From positions 1 through 64,000 of the forward strand of contig NZ_JAIVMG010000004.1 of the NCBI RefSeq assembly GCF_020177335.1: a stretch of DNA of 64,000 nucleotides, in the 5' to 3' direction. This DNA is from Stappia indica. Lineage in GTDB: Bacteria; Pseudomonadota; Alphaproteobacteria; Rhizobiales; Stappiaceae. The translations under genes were made by a program, and so were the position numbers. The notes below the pieces were generated by a model. That model saw nothing but the letters and a program-made list of their open reading frames with translations. It ran no database searches and was not told where the DNA came from. Shown piece after piece: positions 35,141 through 43,524 of this stretch (positions are counted from its first letter, which is position 1; the number at the start of each line of letters is the position of its first letter).

Positions 35141-36427
35141 ATGGCCGATCTGATTGTCGACGGCGGACAGCCGATTGCCGGAACCGTCACGCCGTCCGGA
35201 AACAAGAATGCCGTTCTCCCGATGCTGTGCGCGACACTGCTGACGGATGAAGCGGTGACGCTGGAAAACGTCCCCGAAATCAGCGACGTGGACAAGATCC
35301 TCGCCTATTTCGAACGGATGGGATCGTCCGTGACCCGCGCCGACGACGGCGCGACGCTGACGATCCAGCACGATTTCACTGCCTTTCGCGATGCCCGCGC
35401 CGACCTGCCGCTCGGCATCCGCTCGGCCGTGCTGCTGCTTGCTCCGGTGATGGTGCGCACCGGCGCGCTGCGCTTTGACACCGACGCCAAGGGCTGCGCG
35501 CTGGGTCTGCGCGAAATCGATCCGCATCTGGAGATCCTGGAGCAGTTCGGCAGCCGCATCGTCAACAATCAGCCTTATGACATCCGGCTGGAGGCGGCGA
35601 TCACCGGCCAGGAGATCTGGGCCGATTACGCATCGGTGACCGCGACCGAGACCTTCGCCATGATGGCGGCCACCGCTTCGGGCACCTCGACCCTGATGAA
35701 CGCCGCCTCCGAACCACATGTGCAGGCGCTGTGCGAGATGCTGCTCGCCATGGGCGCGCGGATCAAGGGTCTGGGCACCTCGCGGCTGGAGATCACCGGC
35801 GTCGACCGGCTTTCCGGCACCCGCGCCCGGGTGCCGGACGATCATCACGAGGTGGCGACGTTTCTGGCCATCGGCGGGGTCACCGGCGGACGGCTGACGG
35901 TCAACACCGACGTCACCGCGCATATGACGCTGATCCTGCGGCAGTTCGCCAAGCTGGGGCTGCAGTTCGAGACCACCGACCATTCGATCACCGTCACCGG
36001 CTGGACCCGGGAAATCGCCCGTCCCTACACCCGGGAAATGCTGCCGAAGATCGAGGCCGCGCCCTGGCCCTATTTCCCCGCCGATCTCTTGCCCCAGGCC
36101 ATTGGCGTGGCCGTCGGCTGCAACAGCGAGATCATGTTCTGGAACAAGATCTATGAGGGCGCGCTCGGCTGGAGTTCGGAGCTGCTGAAATTCGGCGCCC
36201 GGGTGCACCTGTCCGACCCGCACCGGCTGATCGTCTTCGGCGGCAATTCGCTGCGCCCGGCCGAGGTGGAGGCCCCCTACATCATCCGTGTGGTGCTCGG
36301 CCTGTTCCTCGCCGCGATCCAGGCGGACGGCCAGTCGACCATCCGCAACGCCGATCCGATCCGCCGCGCTCATCCGCGCTTCGTGGAAAAGCTCACCGAG
36401 CTTGGCGCGCAGGTTCGCTGGGCCTGA
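35141..36427 (+). CDS. MurA-like enolpyruvyl transferase, divergent paralogue
   Basis: A 428-residue EPSP-synthase-fold protein related to UDP-GlcNAc 1-carboxyvinyltransferase. Lys22-Asn23 (SGNKNA) and the Cys of KGCALG (Cys119, aligning with E. coli Cys115) are present. The Asp of FPADLLPQ aligns with E. coli Asp305. However, the region equivalent to E. coli TDLRAS reads PYIIRV, so the Asp369 position is not conserved. This alignment is by eye. GGAGG precedes the ATG at 35141; the frame open to 35069 is ignored. It probably transfers enolpyruvate to a UDP-sugar, but whether it is the essential peptidoglycan enzyme or a second-copy variant cannot be told from the window. Confidence 0.82.
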   Translation: MADLIVDGGQPIAGTVTPSGNKNAVLPMLCATLLTDEAVTLENVPEISDVDKILAYFERMGSSVTRADDGATLTIQHDFTAFRDARADLPLGIRSAVLLLAPVMVRTGALRFDTDAKGCALGLREIDPHLEILEQFGSRIVNNQPYDIRLEAAITGQEIWADYASVTATETFAMMAATASGTSTLMNAASEPHVQALCEMLLAMGARIKGLGTSRLEITGVDRLSGTRARVPDDHHEVATFLAIGGVTGGRLTVNTDVTAHMTLILRQFAKLGLQFETTDHSITVTGWTREIARPYTREMLPKIEAAPWPYFPADLLPQAIGVAVGCNSEIMFWNKIYEGALGWSSELLKFGARVHLSDPHRLIVFGGNSLRPAEVEAPYIIRVVLGLFLAAIQADGQSTIRNADPIRRAHPRFVEKLTELGAQVRWA

Positions 36428-36459
36428 GATGCGCCGGGCCTGAGGTCGAAAACCAAAAT

Positions 36460-36487
36460 GGGACGGCGCGCTACCGCCCGCCGTCCC
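36460..36487. terminator. bidirectional terminator between convergent genes
   Basis: GGGACGGCG (36460-36468) and CGCCGTCCC (36479-36487) form a perfect 9-bp stem with a 10-base loop between murA-like (+) and amidase (-) ends. On the minus strand it is followed by ATTTTGGTTTTC, a fair U-tract. On the plus side the U-tract is weak. Confidence 0.7.
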
Positions 36488-36522
36488 ATGTCTTGATACC
36501 CAACAGTTTTCTGTGCGGGCCG

Positions 36523-37818
36523 CTATTTCCCGGCGAGATCCGCGTCGAGCCGCGCCGCGACCGCCAGCAGCGCCGCATCCCGGCCATTGACCGACCCGAC
36601 CATCAACGCCCCGACGTGTTCGCCGGTCGCCGGCGCCGCCCCGTCGCGCGTCGGCATCGACAAGGCGCAGGCATCGGCGAGATTGAGCAACGAGGTGTTG
36701 CGCAGCATCGCCGCGTTGAGCTGGTCGAAATTCGCTTCCGTCTCGGCAATCGTCGGCGCCCGGCGCTGCAGCGTCGGCGCGATCATCGCGTCGAAGCCGG
36801 CGAGCGCCTCGGCGAACCGGGCAACCACCTCGCGGCGCGCCTGATAGGCGGCCTGCACCTCATCCTCGCCGACGGTCTCGGAAAAGCGGATGCGGGCGAG
36901 GACGCGCGGATCGCCGACGGTCTCAAGCTCTTGCAAATGCGCCCCATAGATCCGGTGCGCCTCCACCGAGACGAGGATGCGGTTGAGCCCGATCGCCGCC
37001 TGCAGGAAGCCAAGATCGACCGGCACCAGCTCATGACCGGCGGCGGCAAGCCGCCGGGTCACCGCATTGAAATGCGCCTGTGCCCAATCGTCGAGATCGG
37101 TGGTAAAGGCATTCTCCGGCACGGCGAGGCGCAGGCGCCCGGAGGCCGGCGCGCCCGAAGCCTCACCGTCCTCGCTCATCACCTTGTAGGCGGCGAGCAT
37201 GGTGGCGAAGTCCCGCGCCAGCGGCCCGGCCGTGTCGAACGAGGCGGCGAGCGGGTGAACGCCGTCGAGCGGCACCTTGCCCTGGCTCGGCTTGAAGCCG
37301 TACAGCCCGTTGATCGCGGAAGGGATCCGCACCGAGCCGCCGGTGTCCGTGCCAAGCGCCAGATCGCACAGCCCCAGCGCCACGCTGACACCGCCGCCAG
37401 AGGTCGACCCGCCCGGGATCCGGTCGGCGTCGAAGACATTGCCCGGCGTGCCGTAATGCGGGTTGAGCCCGACGCCTGAATAGGCGAATTCGCTCATGGT
37501 CGTGCGGCCGAAGGGGACCGCCCCGGCGGCCTTGATCCGCGCCACCACCGGGCAACCGGCCTCAGCCGGCGCCCGCTCGCGCAAGAGCTTCGAGGCTGCG
37601 GTCGTGCGCGCGCCCTTCTCGTCGTAAAGATCCTTCACCGACACCAGCAAGCCGGCCAGCGGCAATGCGGTGGCGGAGGCCGCGATCCGCGCGTCAGCCT
37701 CGGCCGCGTCGGCCAGAATCCGCTGTGGATCGAACTCGGTGAACAGCCGCCCGGCGGCCTCGCCCAATGCCTCGACCCGGGCAATCGCCGCCCGTGCCTT
37801 GTCGACACATGCACTCAT
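36523..37818 (-). CDS. amidase signature family hydrolase
   Basis: A 431-residue amidase. The catalytic triad is visible: Lys62 (VSVKDLYD), cis-Ser138 (GGSTSGGG) and nucleophile Ser162 (DTGGSVRIP); the Ser-to-Ser spacing of 24 is the same as in fatty acid amide hydrolase. The signature region GTDTGGSVRIPSAINGLYGFKPS is intact. It is soluble with no signal peptide. It follows the DUF2848 gene after 21 bases and is last in the TRAP-linked operon, so it probably releases ammonia from an imported amide or ureide. The substrate is not readable from the sequence. Confidence 0.92.
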   Translation of the reverse strand: MSACVDKARAAIARVEALGEAAGRLFTEFDPQRILADAAEADARIAASATALPLAGLLVSVKDLYDEKGARTTAASKLLRERAPAEAGCPVVARIKAAGAVPFGRTTMSEFAYSGVGLNPHYGTPGNVFDADRIPGGSTSGGGVSVALGLCDLALGTDTGGSVRIPSAINGLYGFKPSQGKVPLDGVHPLAASFDTAGPLARDFATMLAAYKVMSEDGEASGAPASGRLRLAVPENAFTTDLDDWAQAHFNAVTRRLAAAGHELVPVDLGFLQAAIGLNRILVSVEAHRIYGAHLQELETVGDPRVLARIRFSETVGEDEVQAAYQARREVVARFAEALAGFDAMIAPTLQRRAPTIAETEANFDQLNAAMLRNTSLLNLADACALSMPTRDGAAPATGEHVGALMVGSVNGRDAALLAVAARLDADLAGK

Positions 37819-37839
37819 GGTCTTACTCCCGGTTTCGCC

Positions 37840-38517
37840 TCAGGACACCACCGGCAGCGACCTGATCTCGTAACTGTGCGCGATGCTGCGGCCCAGCACC
37901 GGATCCGTCAACTCCATGCGGAACGCTTCCGCCGGACGCACACCGCCGATGGCGCCGAGCGTGCCGCACAGCATCGCCGCCGCCTGCCCCGACGCGGCCA
38001 TCACCTCAAGCCCGGCACCTTCGATCAACTGCGCAAGCGGGCGAATCGAGGCCAACGTGCCTTCCTGATAAAGGGTCCAGTCCGGCGCGCCCTCCTCGCG
38101 GATCCAGGAGCGCAGCTCCAGCCCGTCGAGGCGGTCCGCCACCTCCGAGAGGCGCCACAGATCGCGTGCCACCGGCTTGGCGCAGGCCTGCTTGGACAGG
38201 GCGACGGAGAAGACTTCAAGGTCGCGGTCGGTGTGGTCGGAGGCAAGGCCGAGATAGATCTCGCCGCCGTCGATGACGATCAGCGGCTCCACCTCGCCGG
38301 AGCTGCCGCCGCCCACCACCTGAATTTCCTGCTCGCGGGTCAGAAGCCCGGCGGACACCCGATAGTAGAGCGGCACGGTCGAGGGCGGGGCGACGCCAAG
38401 GGCGGCGAGCTCATCGATGTGATGCTGGATCGCCGCCGGATCGCGGCCGGTCCACCCGGCGACGATCACATTGCCGGTGTCGCAGCTGATCAGCTTGTCA
38501 TCGCAAAGAAAATCCAT
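37840..38517 (-). CDS. DUF2848 family protein
   Basis: A 225-residue protein of the DUF2848 group, which resembles fumarylacetoacetate-hydrolase-like catabolic proteins in general layout. It contains YYRVSAGLLT, VEPLIVIDGG, YLGLASDHTDRDLE and a C-terminal FRMELTDPVLGRSIAHSYEI. Function is not established. The same family is often found beside amidases and TRAP transporters, as here. It lies between the TRAP large permease (123 bases away, with two hairpins) and the amidase, and probably acts on the same imported compound. Confidence 0.85.
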   Translation of the reverse strand: MDFLCDDKLISCDTGNVIVAGWTGRDPAAIQHHIDELAALGVAPPSTVPLYYRVSAGLLTREQEIQVVGGGSSGEVEPLIVIDGGEIYLGLASDHTDRDLEVFSVALSKQACAKPVARDLWRLSEVADRLDGLELRSWIREEGAPDWTLYQEGTLASIRPLAQLIEGAGLEVMAASGQAAAMLCGTLGAIGGVRPAEAFRMELTDPVLGRSIAHSYEIRSLPVVS

Positions 38518-38539
38518 GTCGAACCTCGGTCACCAACAA

Positions 38540-38569
38540 AGGGAGAGGCGCCCTCGGCTCCCTCTCCCT
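38540..38569 (-). terminator. hairpin downstream of the TRAP permease gene
   Basis: AGGGAGAGG (38540-38548) pairs with CCTCTCCCT (38561-38569), followed on the minus strand by TTTGTTGG. It could be a weak terminator or mRNA processing/stability element between dctM and the DUF2848 gene. Confidence 0.5.
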
Positions 38570-38588
38570 GTTTCAGGAATTCGGAAGA

Positions 38589-38625
38589 CCGGGCTTCCCC
38601 GCAAGCACATGGCGGGAAAGCCCGG
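38589..38625 (-). repeat. second strong hairpin in the same gap
   Basis: CCGGGCTTCCCCGC (38589-38602) pairs almost completely with GCGGGAAAGCCCGG (38612-38625), directly beyond the dctM stop on the minus strand. There is no U-tract, so an RNA stability role is as likely as termination. Confidence 0.55.
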
Positions 38626-38640
38626 AAGCGGCGGACCGCG

Positions 38641-39921
38641 TCAGAAGTGATCGGGCAGGTAGAGGGCGAGCTCGGGCACCAGCACCAGCATCGCCACCAT
38701 CGCCAGCATCACCGCCACGAACGGGATCGTCCCCAGCATCACGTCGGAGAACTTGCCGGACTTGCGCGCGCCCTGGACCACATAGAGGTTGAGCCCGACC
38801 GGCGGCGTGATCAGCGCCATTTCCACCAGCACGATCATCAAGATACCGAACCACACCTTGTCGAAGCCGAGCCCGGCCATGATCGGCACCACGATCGGGA
38901 TCGTCGCCACCATCAGCGACAGGGTCTCGATGAAGAAGCCAAGCACGATGTAAAGGCCGATGACGACAAGAAGGGTGCCGAAGGGCGACAGGTTGAGCCC
39001 GGTCAGAAGATCCTGAAGGTCCCGGCCAAGCCCGGCCGAAGCCAGGGTGAAATTCAGGAAATAGGCGCCGGTGATCACCAGCATGATCATCGCCGTGATG
39101 CGCACGGTGCCCAGCAGGCTGTCGCGCATCATCTGCAGCGAGACACCGCGATTGGCGGCGGCGATGGCAAGCGCGATGGCCACGCCGACAGCCGCCGATT
39201 CCGTCGGTGTCGCCCAGCCGGCATAGATCGATCCGATCACCGCCACGAACAGCAGCATAATCGGCAAGAGCTGGATCAGGCTGGCGAACCGCTCGCCCCA
39301 GGAGAACGACCGGCTGACCCCGCCCAGCGACGGGCGAAGGGTGCACAGGACCGCCGTCACCAGCATGAACACCAGCGCCATCAACAGACCGGGGATCAGC
39401 CCGGCGAGGAACAGACGCGGGATCGAGGTTTCGGTCAGGAAACCATAGACGATCAGGTTGATCGACGGCGGAATGAGAATTCCGAGCGTGCCGCCGGCGG
39501 CAATCGCGCCGGAAAACAGCTTCGGATCGTAGCCCAGCTTTTCCGCCTGCGGCATCGCCACCGTGGCGACCGTCGCCGCCGTGGCCACCGAGGAGCCGGA
39601 GGTGGCCGAGAACATGGTCGCGGTGCCGATATTGGCGTGGATCAACCCACCCGGCAGCCAGGAAAACCACTTGTCGAGCGAGGCATAGGTGCGCTCGGCG
39701 ATGCCGCCGCGCACCAGGATCTCGCCCAGAAGCACGAAGAACGGAATGGCAATCAGGGTGGAAGAATTCGACGCCGACCAGACCACCTGACCGAGACCGC
39801 GCATCAGGGGAAACGGCGAATAGAACTGGTCGATGCCGAAGCCGAGCAGGAACAGGACGATGCCGACCGGGATCGACAGGGACAACAGCCCAAGCAGGGA
39901 AAACGCGACGCTCCAGATCAT
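38641..39921 (-). CDS. TRAP transporter large permease (DctM type)
   Basis: A 426-residue integral membrane protein with about 12 hydrophobic segments. The family hallmarks are present: FFVLLGEILVRGGIAER, HANIGTATMFSATSGSSVATAATVATVAMP, LGILIPPSINLIVYGFLTETS and the C-terminal EMALITPPVGLNLYVVQG. It imports a small carboxylate-type solute driven by a sodium gradient. Its start overlaps the small-permease gene stop by four bases. The neighbouring genes suggest the solute is a nitrogen compound such as an amide, lactam or amino acid derivative. Confidence 0.95.
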   Translation of the reverse strand: MIWSVAFSLLGLLSLSIPVGIVLFLLGFGIDQFYSPFPLMRGLGQVVWSASNSSTLIAIPFFVLLGEILVRGGIAERTYASLDKWFSWLPGGLIHANIGTATMFSATSGSSVATAATVATVAMPQAEKLGYDPKLFSGAIAAGGTLGILIPPSINLIVYGFLTETSIPRLFLAGLIPGLLMALVFMLVTAVLCTLRPSLGGVSRSFSWGERFASLIQLLPIMLLFVAVIGSIYAGWATPTESAAVGVAIALAIAAANRGVSLQMMRDSLLGTVRITAMIMLVITGAYFLNFTLASAGLGRDLQDLLTGLNLSPFGTLLVVIGLYIVLGFFIETLSLMVATIPIVVPIMAGLGFDKVWFGILMIVLVEMALITPPVGLNLYVVQGARKSGKFSDVMLGTIPFVAVMLAMVAMLVLVPELALYLPDHF

Positions 39922-40472
39922 TTGCCCGCCTCCAGATCCGCCTCGGACACGGTGCCGATCATCCTGTCGACCCCCGCGAAATCACGCCGGAACAAAAGGA
40001 TCGCGGCGAGCAGCACCAGAATGCAGGAGGACACCGCGAACCAGACCCAGCCGGAGAACCAGACCGCCTGCGGGATCCACAGGGGCGTTTCCAGCGGCGT
40101 GTTGGCGCGCGAGCCGCGCGTCAAGGTCTTTTCCAGAACGGGCCAGGACTTCATGGCGATCAGCGTCACCGTGCCGGCCATCACCGTCATGGCGAAGAGA
40201 TCCATCAGCGCCCGGCCGCCCTGGCGCAGTTGCAGCCGGATCAGGTCGATGCGCACATGGGCAAGCTCCGTCAGGGCGTAAGAGAGCCCCCAGCTTGCCA
40301 GCCCGGCCATCACATAGCCGGAGATTTCATCCGAGCCACCAAAGGACAGCGCGAACTGTCGCAAGGTGATGTCGAGGATGACAAATCCCGCGGTGACAAG
40401 CAGCACGACGCCGGTTGCCACCGCGAGGGCATGGTTGATGCGGCGGAGGGCCGCAAGGGTCTGGGCGATCAT
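39918..40472 (-). CDS. TRAP transporter small permease (DctQ type)
   Basis: A 184-residue protein with four predicted transmembrane segments. SFGGSDEISGYVMAGLASWGLSYAL carries the typical DctQ Glu/Tyr pattern and is followed by HVRIDLI, another family hallmark. It is coupled by a four-base overlap to the large permease, and 28 bases downstream of the binding-protein gene. It completes a P-Q-M TRAP system. Confidence 0.92.
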   Translation of the reverse strand: MIAQTLAALRRINHALAVATGVVLLVTAGFVILDITLRQFALSFGGSDEISGYVMAGLASWGLSYALTELAHVRIDLIRLQLRQGGRALMDLFAMTVMAGTVTLIAMKSWPVLEKTLTRGSRANTPLETPLWIPQAVWFSGWVWFAVSSCILVLLAAILLFRRDFAGVDRMIGTVSEADLEAGK

Positions 40473-40500
40473 GATGCGACCTCCGCCTCTGGTTGCTGGA

Positions 40501-41553
40501 TCAGTTCAGCGGAATCTGGACGCCGACCGTCTTGCCGACGCTCTCGTTCCAGCGCTTGGCCCAATCCGCACCGGCGCGCTCCGCCCATTCCGGCAGAACC
40601 GTCTCGGTCAGGATCTTGCGAGCCTTGGCGGTGTCCGCATCATTCGGCGCGACCAGCTTCATCGACGCCGGCTTGCCCATGGAGCATTCACCGTTGCCGG
40701 TGAGGCAGGCAACGTCGGTCGCCAGCGAGCCGGTGGCGGTCGCCCAGGCCGGAGCCTCGAATTCGGCCGCGACCTTGGCGGAGATCATCGCCTTGGTGTC
40801 ATCGGACAGGCTGTCCCAGCGGTCCATGTTGACGGCGGTCACCACCGGATCCCAGCCGCCCAGCGGCAGGGTCATCAGCGTGTCGGAGACTTCCCACCAG
40901 CCGGCGCTGTAGCCCGAACCGGAACCGGTGACGGCGCAATCGATGACACCGCGCTCCAGCGCGCCCGGCACTTCGGAGAAGGCCACGTTGACGCCTTCCG
41001 CGCCCAGCGCTTCCAGGAACTTGGTGGTCATGCGGCCGGAGCCACGGATCTTCTTGCCGGCAAGATCGTCGAGCGAGCCGATATCGCCCTTGCAGAACAC
41101 CACCTGCGGCGGATAGGGCGCGATCGCCAGCACCTTCGCGTTGAAGCGATCCTTGAAGATATCCTCGACCATCGGCCGGGCGGCCTCGACCATCGCCTTG
41201 GCCTCGGCCGGGGTGGTGGCGACCAGCGGCACATCGAGCCCTTCCAGCTCCGGCGCATCGCCGACCGCATAGTCGGCGACCGTCATGCCGATGTCGAACA
41301 CGCCATCGCCGAGCATGCGGTAAACATCGCCGCCCTTGATGCCCATCTGGTCATGGGTGGTCATCTGCACGGTGATCTCGCCGCCGGAAGCGTCCGGCAG
41401 GGTCTTGGTCCAGAACGGGGTCTCGAACTGCTTGTGCAGCGGCAGGCTGCTCCAGCTGCCGACCACGGACAGTTCTTCGGCCAGCGCCGGCGAAACCGCC
41501 AGAAGCACCGTGGCGGCCGAAGCGGCAAGCGTATCGCGAATGGTGCGTGTCAT
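40501..41553 (-). CDS. TRAP transporter solute-binding protein (DctP type)
   Basis: A 350-residue periplasmic protein with a signal peptide ending SPALAEE. The fold is recognised from GSWSSLPLHKQFETPFW, LAIAPYPPQVVFCKGDI, the LAGKKIRGSGRMTTKFLEALGAEGVNVAFSEVPGALERGVIDCA region (which includes the conserved Arg that binds the ligand carboxylate), and EVSDTLMTLPLGG. Three Cys-containing segments are visible. It is preceded by the DUF1445 gene with a 24-base gap. The ligand is not predictable beyond a probable carboxylate. Confidence 0.93.
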   Translation of the reverse strand: MTRTIRDTLAASAATVLLAVSPALAEELSVVGSWSSLPLHKQFETPFWTKTLPDASGGEITVQMTTHDQMGIKGGDVYRMLGDGVFDIGMTVADYAVGDAPELEGLDVPLVATTPAEAKAMVEAARPMVEDIFKDRFNAKVLAIAPYPPQVVFCKGDIGSLDDLAGKKIRGSGRMTTKFLEALGAEGVNVAFSEVPGALERGVIDCAVTGSGSGYSAGWWEVSDTLMTLPLGGWDPVVTAVNMDRWDSLSDDTKAMISAKVAAEFEAPAWATATGSLATDVACLTGNGECSMGKPASMKLVAPNDADTAKARKILTETVLPEWAERAGADWAKRWNESVGKTVGVQIPLN

Positions 41554-41577
41554 GATGTAGATCTCCTCCAGTTGGGT

Positions 41578-42447
41578 TCAGTTCGACGTGGTACCGGCGG
41601 GACCAACCCCGCCAATCGAGAATTCGGCGGCATCCGCCGACAGATCGCTGACCAGCATCAGACCCGGCTCATGGGTAATGGCCAGATCCGGCGCCGCGTT
41701 GCGCAGGGCCAGTTGCGGCGTCACCCCGCAGGCCCAGAACACCGGCACGTCGCCAGGCTCCAGCACCGGCGGATCGCCGAAATCGGGTTTGGCGAGATCC
41801 TTGATGCCAATCTCCGCCGGATCGCCAAAATGCACCGGCGCGCCATGGGCCAACCGGTAGCGGTCGGACAGGAGCACCGCCTGGATCGCGTCCGCCGGGC
41901 GAAAGGCGCGCATCGACACCACCACCGGACCGTGGAACGGACCAGAGGGCGCGGTCTCGATCGAGGTCGCGTACATCGGCACGTTGCGCCCGGCATCCAT
42001 GTGCCGCAGCGGGATGCCGGCCCGCGCGATGGCGTCTTCGAAGGAGAACGAACAGCCGAGCACGAAGGTCACCAGATCGTCGCGCCACACATCGCCAAGG
42101 TCGGCCACCGAGCGGTACCCCGCCTCGCCGGCACGGAACACGCGGTAGCCGGGCAGATCGGTGCGGATGTCGAGATCTGCCCCGAGTGCGGGAATGCGCG
42201 GATCGCCCGGCTCGGACACGCCGATGATCGGGCAGGGCTTGGGATTCTTCTGGCAAAAGCGCAGGAAATCGCCGGCATGGCTGCTCGGCAGGATGGCGAG
42301 GTTGCCCTGAAGCGCGCCGGGGGCAAGGCCGGTGGTGGAGCCGGTGAAACGGCCCTCGCGGATCAAACGACGCAGCGCGACAGGGCTGAGATCGCGCAGC
42401 CCATCCTGAACAGCGGCAGGTGATTCCAGCGTCATGCTCACAGGCAT
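41578..42447 (-). CDS. DUF1445 putative hydro-lyase (YcsI / D-glutamate cyclase-like family)
   Basis: A 289-residue member of the DUF1445 'putative hydro-lyase' family. Recognisable blocks are LREGRFTGSTTGL-like near residues 28-41, VTFVLGCSFSFEDA, MYATSIETAPSGPFHGPVVVSMR and VPVFWACGVTPQLAL, with Cys and His-rich loops. Relatives include B. subtilis YcsI and a mitochondrial D-glutamate cyclase domain. In many bacteria the family sits beside 5-oxoprolinase genes pxpABC, which are not present here. It is first in the operon after the LysR gene and its palindrome. Activity on a lactam or cyclic amide fits the amidase downstream; this is inference. Confidence 0.82.
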   Translation of the reverse strand: MPVSMTLESPAAVQDGLRDLSPVALRRLIREGRFTGSTTGLAPGALQGNLAILPSSHAGDFLRFCQKNPKPCPIIGVSEPGDPRIPALGADLDIRTDLPGYRVFRAGEAGYRSVADLGDVWRDDLVTFVLGCSFSFEDAIARAGIPLRHMDAGRNVPMYATSIETAPSGPFHGPVVVSMRAFRPADAIQAVLLSDRYRLAHGAPVHFGDPAEIGIKDLAKPDFGDPPVLEPGDVPVFWACGVTPQLALRNAAPDLAITHEPGLMLVSDLSADAAEFSIGGVGPAGTTSN

Positions 42448-42497
42448 ATCCGTCCTTCTCCTTATGGGAAGGACAGGATCATCAGCCGTAATGATAT

Positions 42498-42529
42498 TGT
42501 CAAGTGATCGTTATAAGATTTTTACGATC
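42498..42529 (-). promoter_or_regulatory. LysR-type operator candidate with -35 element
   Basis: GATCGT (42506-42511) and ACGATC (42524-42529) form a perfect inverted repeat with a 12-base spacer, 59-82 bases upstream of the hydro-lyase ATG and overlapping the lysR-type stop codon. This geometry resembles LysR T-N11-A sites. A perfect TTGACA occurs on the minus strand at 42503-42498, but its -10 is weak, as expected for an activated promoter. Confidence 0.5.
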
Positions 42530-43427
42530 TATTATCAGCATCAAATTGATCGCAGTGCCGTACGGCCGAGGCCACCACTTCCCCCACCTCCCGGTTCCGT
42601 TCCGGCATGTAGGCAACAACGAAGCGCAGCGCGCTCGGGCGTGCTTCCTCCACCACCGGCAGCGGCTTGATGCGCGCGCCCACCCCCTTCGCCTCGGCCA
42701 TCCGCACCGGCAGGACGCCGATGCCGAAACCATCGCCGACAAGGTGGATCACCGTGGACAGCGAGGCCGAGCCGTGCAGATCCGCCGGCGGCAGCCCCGG
42801 CGCGGCAAGCATCACCTCAAGCTCCCGATAGGGCGGCGTGTGCTTGGGAAAGGTGACGATGGGGCGCGCCACCAGTTCCTCCAGCGTCTGCGGACGGTCG
42901 GGCAGCTCCATCTCCCGCGAACAATACCAGCCGAGCGCCAGCGGCCGGATCGGCATCACCGTCGCCCCGGGCGGCACGCAATCGGCCAGGAGGATCGCCA
43001 CATCCAGCCCATCGTCCACGAGCGCTTCGCGCAATTGCCGCGAGGTATCCACCAAGAGCTCGAACCGGACCTGCTGATGCTCCGCCTTCAGCCGGTTGAG
43101 CAAGGGGCTGAGGATGGTATGGACGATGGTTTCGGCAACGCCGATGCGGATCGTCCCGGAGAGCCCGCCCTTGTGGGTCATCTGCTGGACGATATGATCC
43201 CGCGCGGCCACAAGCCGTTGGGCTTCCTCCAGAAACCGCCGACCGGCCGGGGTCAGGCGGACCTGTCGCCGCCCCCGGTCGAACAGCGGCACGCCAAGGC
43301 GTTTTTCCAGCGCCTGGATGCGGTTGGAGATCGCCGATTGCGACAGGCCGAACTTCAGCGCCGCCGCCCGGAAGCCACCGGCCCGGACGATGTCCTGGAG
43401 GATCTCGATGTCTTTCAGTTCGAACAT
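42522..43427 (-). CDS. LysR-family transcriptional regulator
   Basis: A 301-residue regulator. The N-terminal HTH reads IVRAGGFRAAALKFGLSQSAISNRIQALEKRLGVPLFDRGRR, and the periplasmic-binding-like effector domain begins near residue 90 (GTIRIGVAETIVHTIL). The ATG at 43427 follows GGGAGG and starts the HTH; an extra 57 codons upstream are spurious. It is encoded just upstream of, and in the same direction as, the hydro-lyase/TRAP/amidase operon. It most likely activates that operon in response to the imported substrate. Confidence 0.9.
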   Translation of the reverse strand: MFELKDIEILQDIVRAGGFRAAALKFGLSQSAISNRIQALEKRLGVPLFDRGRRQVRLTPAGRRFLEEAQRLVAARDHIVQQMTHKGGLSGTIRIGVAETIVHTILSPLLNRLKAEHQQVRFELLVDTSRQLREALVDDGLDVAILLADCVPPGATVMPIRPLALGWYCSREMELPDRPQTLEELVARPIVTFPKHTPPYRELEVMLAAPGLPPADLHGSASLSTVIHLVGDGFGIGVLPVRMAEAKGVGARIKPLPVVEEARPSALRFVVAYMPERNREVGEVVASAVRHCDQFDADNRS

Positions 43428-43524
43428 GGCATCCTCCCTGTCGCCATCCGCCAGCCCTCCCCGGCCTGCATCATCGTGGGGCACGCGCCGGCGAACGGCC
43501 CGCGCCCCACCTTGAGCCCTGGGA

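Noticed and set aside
35102-36373. A 423-codon minus-strand frame opposite the murA-like gene
   Set aside because: It is an antisense shadow with His/Arg-rich composition and no domain.
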